Shown here piece by piece: positions 33,170-43,637 of a DNA stretch of 64,000 nucleotides. The number at the start of each line of letters is the position of its first letter. Positions within the stretch are counted from its first letter, which is position 1. Made by a program: the position numbers and the translations under genes. The notes under the pieces are model-generated. The model saw only the letters and a program-made list of their open reading frames with translations. It searched no databases and was not told the origin of the DNA. This DNA is from Calliopum simillimum (lineage: Eukaryota > Arthropoda > Insecta > Diptera > Lauxaniidae). The stretch is from positions 49,479,948-49,543,947 of the forward strand of contig OX638370.1 in assembly GCA_951812925.1 (NCBI GenBank), written 5' to 3'.

Positions 33170-34577
33170 TGCTGTTGCAGACATAAGTATCTATCTAAAA
33201 TTCAAACCAGTATGTTAGACTAAATGTTTAAAAAAAACGTATGCTAGATTTTTTTATTAAATTATTTAGTTAGGTATATGAAAACTGCGAGTATTTGAAA
33301 TTGAAAAATATGTTAATAACTTTGTATACTTTATTTATTTATTAACTAACTTTTTATACTATTTATGGTGTAATTTTACAGTGTAAAACAAGAACCGCTC
33401 AACAATAAAAATATTAAATTGCATAAGCATTAAATTTCAATTTCACAAAAAAAGCAGCAGAATAGTTAAAAAGACTGACATAAAATTAAAGTTGTGGAAA
33501 TCCATACAAAGTAATGTCATAATATAAATTGGATTCCATTTTTTTAAAAAAGTTGGCCTATTTTCACGGAAAGTTCCCTTGAAGGTGTACAATTTACCTT
33601 GTTTATACGACACTTTAATTCGAACTAACTCGGACCATGTTATTTTGAAACTCATGTATAAACGCTATCTCAATCCGTATCGAAATTTTTAAGCGTGTCA
33701 CCATAAATCGGCTTTTCAATTCGAATTAAGCATTGCGGAACCATGTTAAGTGTCTCTATAAACACATGTGTACGGCAACTAGGTTTGGAACAGCTGTTTT
33801 ATAAGAAAACAAATGACATGTGATTTGACAAATCTCATTTAAAATTAATATTTTCAATTGAATTGAGCAATTTTTTTTGAAAAGTGATATAATTTGGCAT
33901 AAATATGGAAAAATTAAAGAAAAGAGATGTTTTCTTTATGTTCCATATTTACGATTTTACAAACTTCAAATTCTGACAGCTGATTTTGTAACACGCTATA
34001 AAAAGTGTGTCAATTTGATACACTTCTTTTGATTCGTATAAACGCTCACATTTTAAGCGTGAGTTGATAAACGTTTTTGATGTTTTACGACATTTTGAAT
34101 AGTTGCTCGCAAAAATTATACGTCTACAAAATAAATGCCAGAGCACAAGACATTTAATGCAATGTGCAAATATTATAATACGTTCAAATTACGCCACTAG
34201 TTTTGCTCCATCTCCTGAGTTGATGCATATTTGAACTTGTTTTATGGCATTTTAAATGATGACATTGCTATGTATAGTCTTAAACCATTTTTACAATGAA
34301 CGACGTATACCATAACTTCATGTATTACTTAATATTCAAACATACTCTTTCGGTCTTTCTCCGTTCTGAAGCCGGTCTCAACCCCATTTACTACATTCCA
34401 AGGTCTATAAGATGTGCAATATATAAGAAAGCTATCACAAAATTAAGAGCTTTCAGGCACACGGCGCAGTGTCGCGAGTGCGGCCAAAAGGGTCAAAGTT
34501 AAAGTCAAAATATAAACTCATCAAGGATGGCATATTGTTAAGTATACTTAAACTAATAGAAATTTAAAAAAAAAATA
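33170..34577. other. METTL9 3' UTR and unassigned intergenic DNA
   Basis: The first ~240 bases probably hold the 3' UTR, with AATAAA at 33404. The remainder is AT-rich with no recognisable gene. TATAAACGCT words near 33657 and 34037 hint at an old repeat, but its ends were not found. Confidence 0.4.
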
Positions 34578-34591
34578 TATTGGGTGTACAA

Positions 34592-36124
34592 TAGTGTGTA
34601 TCGAAAAACGAACACCCAATTCCACACTCAAATTATGAAAGAAGAGAGATAAAAAATTCAGGGAATATAATTTTTTTTACTTTAAAATAAATTCCTAGCT
34701 GGCCAAATGGCCATTGTTTATAAAAACCGAGTGATTTTGTACTGAAGCCTATCTTACGGTAAAATTTTTTTCCAAAAACACCATCGATATCGATTCGTGG
34801 TCTAAAATAACTTATGTGTGCAAATTTTCAGAGAGATCGTATGACGTGCAGGAGCGTCAGCAAAGGAATAAGAAACGATTATCTTCAATGAAACGAATAC
34901 TTTTTGTACTGGAGCCTATGTAACGGCAGATTTTTTTCCAAAAAACACTACAGATCTCAGTTTGTAGTCGAAAACAACTTATGTATGCAATTTTTCAGAG
35001 AGATTGTATGACGTGCAGGAGTGTCAGCAAAGAAAAAAAAGCACTTATTTTCAATCAAACGTTTAATTTTTGTACTAGAGTCCATCTAACGATTCATTTT
35101 TTTCAAAAAAAAATTGTGGTACTTGATTCGTCATAATAAATAAACTGTGCACCTAAATTTTAAGATTGGTGGAACGACGTGTGGGAGTGTCAGCGAAGGA
35201 TTAAAAAATGTTATACAGCCATTTCATGCCTATCGTAACAAGATCTGCCACACCCCTTCCGATTTCGCTGAAATTTGGTACATGGTTTTGTTTCATGCTT
35301 AAACTTTGAGAAATGGCAAAAAAAAAATTCTTCGACTATTTGCACCTCTCCACAAGCCACAAAAAAATCGCAAAATTTTTTTTTTTGCCATTTCTCAAAG
35401 TTTAAGCATGAAACGAAACCATGTACCAAATTTCAGCGAAATCGGAAGGGGTGTGGCAGATCTTGTTACGATAGGCATGAAATGGCTGTATAACATTTTT
35501 TAATCCTTCGCTGACACTCCAACACGTCGTTCCAACAATCTTAAAATTTAGGTGCATAGTTTATTTTTTATGACGAATCAAGTACCACAATTTTTTTTTG
35601 AAAAAAATGAATCGTTAGATGGACTCTAGTACAAAAATTAAACGTTTGATTGAAAATAAGTGCTTTTTTTTCTTTGCTGACACTCCTGCACGTCATACAA
35701 TCTCTCTGAAAAATTGCATACATAAGTTGTTTTCGACTACAAACTGAGATCTGTAGTGTTTTTTGGAAAAAAATCTGCCGTTACATAGGCTCCAGTACAA
35801 AAAGTATTCGTTTCATTGAAGATAATCGTTTCTTATTCCTTTGCTAACGCTCCTGCACGTCATACGATCTCTCTGAAATTTTGCACACATAAGTTATTTT
35901 AGACCACAAATCGATATCGATGGTGTTTTTGGGAAAAAATTTTACCGTAAGATAGGCTCCAGTACAAAATCACTCGGTTTTTATAAACAATGGCCATTTG
36001 GCCAGCTAGGAATTTATTTTAAAGTCAAAAAATTTATATTTCCTGAGTTGTTTATCTTTCTTCTTTCATAATTTGAGTGTGGAATTGGGTCTTAAAACTC
36101 GTCCATATATTTCAATACACACTA
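34592..36124. mobile_element. Third long palindromic element, 8-bp target duplication
   Basis: The ends TAGTGTGTATCGAAAA and TAGTGTGTATTGAAA (inverse) are flanked by GTGTACAA on both sides (34584-34591, 36125-36132), lying inside the mariner terminal repeat. Arms of ~740 bp are near-perfect inverses, meeting around 35345-35375. One frame on each strand (35211-35429 minus, 35275-35493 plus) yields the same 72-residue text apart from the centre, which shows how exact the palindrome is. The 8-bp duplication and TAGTG end are hAT-like. Confidence 0.88.
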
Positions 36125-36222
36125 GTGTACAACTTAAAAACCGGAATTTTTTAGCGAAATTTGATGCTTTATTGTGGAAAAATGTTACAATATATTTTAT
36201 TCAAAGTATTGTCCATTGGAAG

Positions 36223-37200
36223 CTACAACATTTCCCCATCTTTCAGGCAATTTATGAATTCCATCCAATTTCGGATGCCTTGCTCTGATGTGAAGCGTAT
36301 TCCGGTGAGGGCGTTTTGCATCGAGCGAAATAAATGAAAGTCAGACGGAGCAAGGTCCGGACTATAAGGCGGGTGAGCCAAAACTTCCCATCCACTATTT
36401 TCCAAATAGTTTTTCACGGGTCTTGCAACATGCGGCCGAGCGTTGTCATGATGAAAAATTATTGCTTCGTGTCTGGTCGCATTTTCCGGGCGTTTTTCGA
36501 TGATGGCACGCTTCAAACGTATTAATTGTGTTCGGTACAGGTCACCTGTGATTGTCTGGCCCGATTTCAACAACTTATAATATAACGGCCCCTTCTGATC
36601 CCACCAAATACACCGCATAACCTTGGCGACATGGATATTTGGCTTCGAGGTTGATTTGGCTGGTTGGCCGGGTTTCACTTATGACTTTTTGCGCTTGGGA
36701 TTGTCATAATGGATCCATTTTTCATCCCCAGTCACAATCCGATGCAAAAATGATTTGTTTTTATGGCGCTCAAGCAGCATTTCAGACATACAGAAGCGCC
36801 GTTCAACGTCTCTCGGCTTCAACTCATAGGGGACCCAATTACCTTGCTTCTGAATGGATCCGGCAGCTGGCTTGCTGAGTCACTCCCAACGATTTGGCAA
36901 GCTCGTCTTGTGTTTGACACGAATCCTCATCGAGTAGCTTCTCTAATTCTTCGTCTTCATACTTTTTTGGCTGTCCTGGGCGTTCTTTGTCTTTATTGTC
37001 AAAATCGGCACTTTTGAAGCGTTTAAACCATTCAAAACACTGTGTTTTTCCTAAAGCATCGTCGCCATAAACTTCTACAAGCAAACTATGACTTTCCGCA
37101 GCAGTTTTCTTTGCAAAAAAATGACCCAACAGAACCTCCCGCAAATGCTGTCTTTTTCTCGAATTTTCGAAGTTATTCATCGTGAAAAATAATAATGATG
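36223..37200 (-). pseudogene. mariner transposase, inactivated
   Basis: The N-terminal part (to about 36839) holds a helix-turn-helix region with ECFEWFKRFKS-like text and RPGQPKKYEDEELEKLLDED. The middle (36840-36680) in another frame reads NWVPYELKPRDVERR and RIVTGDEKWIHYDN. The C-terminal part (36678-36223) reads IIFHHDNARPHVA and HPPYSPDLAPSDFHLF, the second and third acidic sites of a DD34D catalytic triad. A frameshift near 36840 and a stop at about 36679 break the chain. Otherwise the protein is well preserved, so inactivation looks fairly recent. Confidence 0.85.
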
Positions 37201-37799
37201 CACACAAGATAAAATTGTTTTGTTGACTGATTTTGACAGCTGTCAAATGTACCTTCAAAATGACATATATATAAAGTTCGAGCTTTCACGATATTTGTTA
37301 GTACGGACATCCACCGTCAAATTCCAGTTTTTAAGTTGTACACCCAATATCTTAATAGCATAGTTATACGAGCCACGTAAATTTAGAGTTTTGGAAAGTT
37401 AGATAAATGCCACAAAAAAAAAAATTTCGTTCCATGATTCTTAAATCTAAAGCAGGCCTATTTTACTTAATACCTTAGTTAAGACTAAATGACATTTTTC
37501 CTATTTATGTAGTAAAGCAATTTTTGAGCAGATTTTTGTATTAACCTTTTGTTTACAGTTACTTTATTGGACATATGTTTTGTTGCTTATTTGTGAATTC
37601 TAAAGAAAACTTTGGGAGACCATAAAAAAAGAATGGCGCAAAAGACCCTATTGTCTTAATTAGAAACAAAAGAAATAAGTGTAGTGTACAATCATATGAA
37701 AAAAAGTGCTCCAATTATTTTTTTTTTTTTTCGTTAATTTTCTAAAGTGACCTCGATTAAAATTCAATAAAAAATTAATATTCTTAGTAGAAAGCAAGT

Positions 37800-39510
37800 T
37801 AAACCTATTTTAGAAGTGGCTACAAGAGAACAATCACGTAATAAAAATATAAAACCCTATGAAGCCGTAATTATTAAAAAATTAAAAGAAAAAGATTGTG
37901 TGCATATGAAGTCTGACAAAGGCCGTGATTTAGTTATAATGGACAAAGCACAGTATGTAGATAAAATGCTTGAAGTTACGTCTGCCAACAATATCATCGA
38001 GTTGAATAAAACACCTCTACCAAAAATGGTCAAAGAATCAACAGCTTTATTAAAAACAATTTTAAACTCCAAAGTTTTCGGTCCAAAAGTGAAGTGGAAG
38101 TTGTTAGTTTCAAACCCTTCAGTTCCAAAAATGTATGGTTTGCTTAAAACGCACAAGCTTATTTTAACAATGAGACTCATCATCTCAAACATAAATTCTC
38201 CGACTGAAAAAATTTCCAAATGGTTAGTTGCTGAATTTAAAAAATATCAAAACGGTTTTAAATATAGCGTAAAAAATACGCTCGACTTTGTGGATAAAAT
38301 CAAGAATGTCGTTTGAAAGAACACGAAGTTTTAATTTCTTTTGATGTTGTAGCTTTGTTTCCTAGCATACCTATATATAAAACTTTAAAGTTACTAAAAG
38401 TATGGCTAAATGAAAAGGAAACTAATATTGAAAGAAAAGAAATTTATTTAGAAGCGGCTTAATTATGCATGAACCACAATTGTTTTCAGTTTTCAAACAA
38501 ATTCTTTAAAATAGTTGAAGGAACTGCAATGGGTAATTCGCTATCAGCCTTTTTAGCTGAACTATTTATGTCTTCATTTGAACGTGAATTAGAAGCAGAA
38601 GGAAATCTGCCAAGGGTGTGGTTCAGATATGTTGAAGACATTTTTGCCGTGGTCCAACAAAATAAAGTTAATGATATTTTAGCTTTTTTAAATTCAAAAT
38701 ATCCCACAATAAAATTTACATTTGAAACAGAGAACGAGGGAAAATTGCCTTTTTTGGATGTGATGAGCACTAGAATGGAAAATAATGGATTATCTTTTGC
38801 AGTTTACAGGAAACCTACAAATATTCCTAGGTATATCCCAAGTGATTCTTTTTTTCCAATGCAATATAAAAGAGCAGCATTTAATAGTATGGTTTTTAGA
38901 CTTTGTAAATTGCCGCTGAATGTTAAAAGTTACATGGATGAGTTGGAATATATCAAATATGTAGCTGAGTTAAACGGTTATGAAAGAGAAATGATAACGA
39001 GAATTGTTGAAAAACAATCTAAAATATCGCGGAGGCAAAATTTTACAACTCCCACTTCAATTGATGACATAAAGTCAAAGAAACGGATAAAAATACATTT
39101 TTTGCCGTCAATTACAAACAAGTTAAAAGGCATTTTTAAAAAACAAAACATTGAGTTAGTTTTTGCATCGGACGATAAACTAAAACATAAGCTGGGAACA
39201 ACGAAAGACAAGACAGATGATAACAAAAAAGCTGGCATTTATGAGGTCAGTTGCATTGATTGTTTACAAAAATACGTGGGACGAACAAAACGAAACATAG
39301 AGACGAGATTCAACGAACATTTTTCGCACATAAAATACGTAAGGCCTAATAAGTCAGCTGTAGCATTACATGCGTTGGAAAATCACAACAGCATAACAAT
39401 AAACAATAGGTGCGTTTTCGTGGCAAGTGGGCTTAAATGTGCTAACTGTGGTCGAATAAAACGCTGCATTGTGAATAGCACTTTCGAAAATTATCTTCTT
39501 CTTTATTAAC
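37800..39510 (+). pseudogene. Penelope-like element: RT plus GIY-YIG endonuclease, decayed
   Basis: 37816-38316 reads KSDKGRDLVIMDK, PKMYGLLKTHK and RLIISNINSPTEKISKWL, the N-terminal RT block of Penelope-like elements. After a frameshift comes SFDVVALFPSIPI (38335) and a stop at about 38460. 38469-39509 then has GTAMGNSLSAFLAELFM, RYVEDIFAV, GKLPFLDV and VYRKPTNI, followed by a linker and a GIY-YIG-type nuclease (AGIYEVSCIDCLQKYVGRTK). The expected catalytic YVDD reads YVED. The final nuclease residues run out of frame after CANCG. Element ends were not found. Confidence 0.87.
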
Positions 39511-39589
39511 AGCTGACATTTGTTTATGTTTTGGTTTTTTTTTTGTTAACTTAGAAAAAAATTAAATAGTTTTCTAAAAATACAGAAAA

Positions 39590-40238
39590 ATGAATAATTT
39601 GAACAAAGCCACATTACGTTTTTTCAATATCGCCGCCAGTGCCAAGCAACCAAACGCAACCTTACTGCATTTGGCACATGTCGAAAAATCCAAGAATATT
39701 GGGATAATGGACATGCTACGGTTTTAAATGCTCAAAAGCCAAGCTTAGGGTGCAGCTGCGGTTGTAGTATTGAACATCACATTCACACCAAGGGTGAACG
39801 CGAATTGGTTGAGTTTTTAACTGAAGAAATTGTCGCAGAGCGTAAGGCACAAAAAGCCAAAGATGTGCCAACTGCTTTGGATGGATTCACTGTTAAATTG
39901 CAAGGCGTTGATGTAGAGCCGTTGTTGTCGTCTGTTTCAACGTAAATCATACAGTTGACACTGAGGAAGAACCCGAAATTGATCCAAATGCTGATAAACC
40001 CGAATGGGTGAAATGCGTAGCAAGCCACAATTTCCTACAAGGAACACCACAGGAAGGCGAATATAATGACCAAAAAATTTATGAAAGGTGCATTTCTGAA
40101 AGCGAGTGGAATGATAAAGTATACGCTGTTGCCGGAGATGTGCTCGATGGTTGTCTATATGATTTACTTATGAATTTACTTAAAGAGAAGGGAAGGGTAT
40201 CAGCAATGAATTTGTTGAAAAATTGTACCACCGGGTCT
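39590..40238 (+). pseudogene. P32: P32 (C1QBP, mitochondrial matrix p32) pseudogene
   Basis: Frames in succession give NNLNKATLRFFNIAAS, CGCSIEHHIHTKGERELVEF, LTEEIVAERKAQKAKD, FNVNHTVDTEEEPEIDPNAD, QEGEYNDQKIYE, EWNDKVYAVAGDVLDGCLYD and GISNEFVEKL. This is the order of P32/gC1qBP, an acidic doughnut-shaped trimer of the mitochondrial matrix. At least four frameshifts or stops are present, for example after GIMDMLRF and after LLSSVST. The last ~30 residues of the protein are missing: after EFVEKL the sequence passes straight into TANGO2-like text. Confidence 0.8.
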
Positions 40239-40633
40239 TGATCAATATGAAGAAGGTCGCTACTTTGGTTTTGGTAATAGTTTATCATCAGCACATTTCG
40301 AAAAACTACGTCGTGGTCAGGAACGATTTGAAGAAATTGTAGATGATTTTAATGGACAAACGTCCAGTTCAGTGACACGTGACAAGTTGGCAAAACAATG
40401 CCAGAAACTACTGAAGTGCAGAGATAAATTTTGACCTGATGAGGAACTACAACGACGAGCACCAAATTGGGGAGAACACTTAAGTGAATTAAATGTGCAT
40501 ATACCAGAAGTCGGTTATGGCAGTCGTACGCATACGATAATTTTATAAGATGACAAGAATAAATTGTATCTTCATGAGGAGGCAATGGCTGGAGTCAATC
40601 CAGATGATAAGTGGACAACGACTCATAGTTATT
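40239..40633 (+). pseudogene. TANGO2: TANGO2 C-terminal fragment, joined to the P32 relic
   Basis: One frame reads DQYEEGRYFGFGNS, HFEKLRRGQERFEEIV, then, after a stop, PDEELQRRAPNWGEHLSELN and GYGSRTHTIIL-stop, DDKNKLYLHEEAM and KWTTTHSY. The DEEL, GTRTHT-like and HE blocks are characteristic of the C-terminal half of TANGO2 (NRDE protein family). The N-terminal half is absent. The coding trace is cut by an inverted-repeat element at 40634-42419. The text after it (IEKQYFDDLNKL-stop near 42420-42460, then an AAATAAA) may be the end of the gene. Confidence 0.7.
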
Positions 40634-42419
40634 CAGGCCTGTTCTGTAATCCTCGTGGTTTCAATTACTTTTCACTTTGGAGGTTTTTTGGATGAAAATG
40701 GTGAGTCACACGATAAAAAGTATAAGAATCTTTTTTTGTGGAGAATTACAGGTTCTACAAATAATGTTCATTAGTAGGGTAAACTGGGGCACATTTGACA
40801 CTGGGGCACATTTGACTTTGCCATTTTCGGTGTGAACACGCCTTTCGAACCAAAAACCTGAAATACAGAAACATAACTAATTAGAGTGGAAGCAACGTTA
40901 TGAACTTTGGCAGTTCTCTTTCAATTCCTCCCGCGTTAATACGCTTTTTTAACTTTTTGTGTTTTTTTTTGTAATTTTCGACATCTTGTTCGTAAGGGTT
41001 TTGCAAATAAAGTTGTATTGTTTTTTGAAAGTAAGTATGCAAATTTGGTAGCACTAATCTTTATTATTAATAGAATAAAAGTGCTTTTTATTAAGGTCAA
41101 ATAGTTTGAATTTTTAAATATTTTTAATTCTTCAAGAGATTTTGGGGCACATTTGACTTTTGCCGAAGGGGCACATTTGACGTTCTCCAGACATATGTGT
41201 TTGTGTATTTTATAAAATTTTCTAGTTTTATCTTTTAAAAGTTATGGTATGCCACTACAAAATGAAGACGAACAGACGCAAAGGCGATGAAAAGAAGTTA
41301 AATACGCTGTTTTTAATATTGTAAACCAACGAGAAACCCCGACTTCCGCCACAGAATCCATTTTATTTGATTTGATATAATTTGTTACTTTTGTTTTGTC
41401 TACAATACAAAATTTTTGAATAGATGCTCTCCAGGACCTTTACCACTTATTTTAATTTGAAAATCTGGATGGATGAATTTCCGATGTAAGCATATTGACA
41501 TCAAAGTTCATCATGTACGCAAAGTCTTTACTAATAATCAAATCGATTTGAAATACGTCCCGTCATGTGAAAGCGCTGCAGATATCTTGACAATGATGTT
41601 ACCCAAAATCCATACCAAATAAATTTACACCAAACTGGATCTTATCTCATTTAACATTTTATATTTATGTTTTCATTAAGGGTAGTGGTGGAAATTGTAC
41701 TTTATATTGAAAACTTGTTTAATGTTTGATGTTTGCCGGACTTTGAGGAGTGCAATTGAGTTTAAACTACCAATTTCAACAAATCCAGCCTAAACTTCAC
41801 GCACTAAATACGTATTTGACATCGAATTATATATAAAATAAGTCTTCGAGAAAATTATATGCATTAATGTTTTCTTTAATGTTTTTGTGTTATTTTTGTG
41901 AATGTCAAATGTGCCCCTTGCAATGTCAAATGTGCCCCGTACCAGGGGCACATTTGACAAAATGACTTTTTTTGAAAAAATTTAAAAAAGGACTCTTAAT
42001 GCAATTTTTAAAAAATTTTTTTTTCCTTGGTTTTAATCTTAAATAATCAATGTTTCAGGAACAGTAAAGAGTATTAAGATCGTGCAATAATTTTCAAAGA
42101 TACAGGCCTTCGCAAATTTAGTGTCAAATGTGCCCCAGTCTCCCCTATTTATTAAAAAGTAAATATTCGATAAAGTCGAATTTTTTTAATTTTTGCAGTT
42201 TTTTAAGAATGTTTCCTAAACGGTTACTTTTTCGTTAATGCAAGTCAATGTTATTTGTAGAATCTGTAATTTTCCACAAAAAAGATTCTAGTACTTTTTA
42301 TCGTGTGATTTTCCACAAAAAAGATTCTAGTACTTTTTATCGTGTGACTCACCATTTTCATCAAAAAAACCTCCTAAGTGAAAAGTAATTGAAACCACGA
42401 GGATTACAGAACAGGCCTG
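40634..42419. mobile_element. Inverted-repeat element inside the TANGO2 relic
   Basis: CAGGCCTGTTCTGTAATCCT at 40634 and its inverse ending at 42419 bound arms of about 140-185 bp (GTTTCAATTACTTTTCACTT, GATGAAAATGGTGAGTCACA). The right arm has a tandem doubling of ACAAAAAAGATTCTAGTACT. Most of the interior is a second, nested element. No convincing target duplication was read. Confidence 0.7.
40775..42147. mobile_element. Nested element with CTGGGGCACATTTGACACT ends
   Basis: TAGGGTAAACTGGGGCACAT at the left and the inverse of TAGGGGAGACTGGGGCACAT at the right form ~28-bp imperfect terminal repeats. GGGGCACATTTGAC recurs internally at about 40803, 41153 and 41169, and inverted at about 41905, 41925 and 42126, a subterminal-repeat pattern typical of DNA transposons. 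No transposase frame. The superfamily is undetermined. Confidence 0.68.
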
Positions 42420-42763
42420 ATTGAGAAGCAATACTTTGACGATTTAAATAAACTGTAAATGTGGTATTCGTCGTATACAAAGACGAGTTCAATTTTTGTA
42501 TGCAAAAATAAATATATTCAGCAATTTTCTCAGATCATTTACAGCCAGAATTTATTTTAATACTTTTAATGTTGGTGAAGCAACGATAGGGAACCGCTGC
42601 ACCTTTAATTATTATATATTTTCATTTGAAACGTATTTTAACATATTACAACAAATCTTTATCCGAAAATATTGATGTACACATGGGTGTACATATGTAG
42701 ATTTACACTAAGCTAAGCATACACATTGCCCGTTAATATATCTATGCAACGGTTATTCTTTTT

Positions 42764-43412
42764 AAATGATTTTTCACAAATTAAAATGATTTTTAATTTT
42801 GCTTTTTAAGACTGCTATTTTTGAATATTCCATTAATACGAACTTGTACAGTCAAATTTGCAATGAACAGCAGCCGACGCTACAAATATTAACTTGGAAA
42901 TTGGTGACATATGTTTCGGCTATTACCACATACACATATATATATTTGCATATATATACATGTACATAGCCTCATCAGACCTATTTTAGTTAATCTTTGC
43001 TTCTTACTAGAATCGAACCTGCAGCCTTCTGCATTCTAATGAAAGAGTGCAGCAGGCCTCTACCACTTAGGCCACGCTACGGAACGATCTACCTCGTCAA
43101 AGATCCTCACATAAATAACACTGTTGTTGTTATTTATGTAAGTACACTTGTTGCTATCAGCTGTGTTCATTGGAAATATTTTCTTAATTGTTTATTATGT
43201 TGAATGCACTCTCAAATTTGGTTTTGAGACATGCTTTCTTCCACAATTCACAATTAATATCCCACTGTTGTGGATTATTTGTCCACTGCTAGTGAGATTC
43301 TTGCTCTCGCAAGGTTATAATTGAAAATGTTAGAATTCTAACATTAATAGGCGGGTTCACCTTTTCTATATTAAATGATTTTTCACAAATTAAAATGATT
43401 TTTAATTTTGCT
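42764..43412 (-). mobile_element. tRNA-derived element in the 5' LTR with 40-bp direct terminal repeats
   Basis: Relative to the 3' LTR, 649 bp are inserted, flanked by a 9-bp duplication ATTCTTTTT (42755-42763, 43413-43421). Both ends carry the same 40-bp direct repeat (42764-42803 and 43373-43412, beginning AAATGATTTTTCACAAATT). On the minus strand, 43083-43003 is tRNA-like: GTGGCCTAAGTGGTAGAGG (A box), CTGCACTCTTTCATTAGAA, TGCAG, and GGTTCGATTCT (B box). This suggests a SINE or a very small terminal-repeat retroelement. Confidence 0.65.
43003..43083 (-). ncRNA. tRNA-like Pol III promoter region (SINE head)
   Basis: A box-like TGGCCTAAGTGG and B box GGTTCGATTC are ~50 bases apart, as in tRNA genes, with a CTGCA/TGCAG stem between them. 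The anticodon-type loop is oversized (about 14 bases) and no matched acceptor stem is seen, so I do not call it a working tRNA. Confidence 0.5.
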
Positions 43413-43619
43413 ATTCTTTTTCTTTATGCTTTACTTATGTTAAGATTTTTAGACTTGCTTAGTATTAATTATGAACAATAAAATTGAGTTTGTCAAATAA
43501 TTGGAAGGGAAACGGTTGTATCATTTCGTCAGTTTCGGTGTTAAATTTTAAAGTTGTTTTTTACAATCGATAGTACAGTTTTTTAGTAGACAGAAAAACC
43601 CTTCTGTTTTTACATTTTT

Positions 43620-43637
43620 TGGCGCCCAACGTGGGGC
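43620..43637 (+). promoter_or_regulatory. Primer-binding site of the BEL/Pao element
   Basis: TGGCGCCCAACGTGGGGC begins five bases after the LTR end. Position and TGG start mark the minus-strand primer site. The ~1.15 kb from here to the gag start is a long leader with a threefold GCTGCCGACGCAACTTTC-like repeat at 43974-44025. Confidence 0.8.

Larger units (their letters stand above)
34580..37347 (-). mobile_element. mariner element, split by a palindromic insertion
   Basis: TTGGGTGTACAA at the left end and TTGTACACCCAA at the right end are flanked by TA (34578-34579, 37348-37349), the Tc1/mariner target. The right terminal repeat continues CTTAAAAACTGGAATTTGA, and the left one resumes as CTTAAAAACCGGAATTT after the insertion at 34592-36124. 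Without that insertion the element is about 1.23 kb, the usual mariner size. Confidence 0.88.
42573..43614 (+). repeat. 5' LTR of a BEL/Pao retrotransposon (with an insertion)
   Basis: It starts TGGTGAAGCAACGATAGGGA and ends CTTCTGTTTTTACA, matching the 3' LTR at 53261-53641 apart from a 3-base difference at the start, a few substitutions and a 649-bp insertion at 42764-43412. It is preceded by AATGT (42568-42572), the same pentamer that follows the 3' LTR. Confidence 0.88.

Noticed and set aside
35211..35493. Overlapping frames on both strands giving the same 72-residue text
   Set aside because: They are the two arms of a perfect palindrome, not a pair of genes. There is no family similarity.
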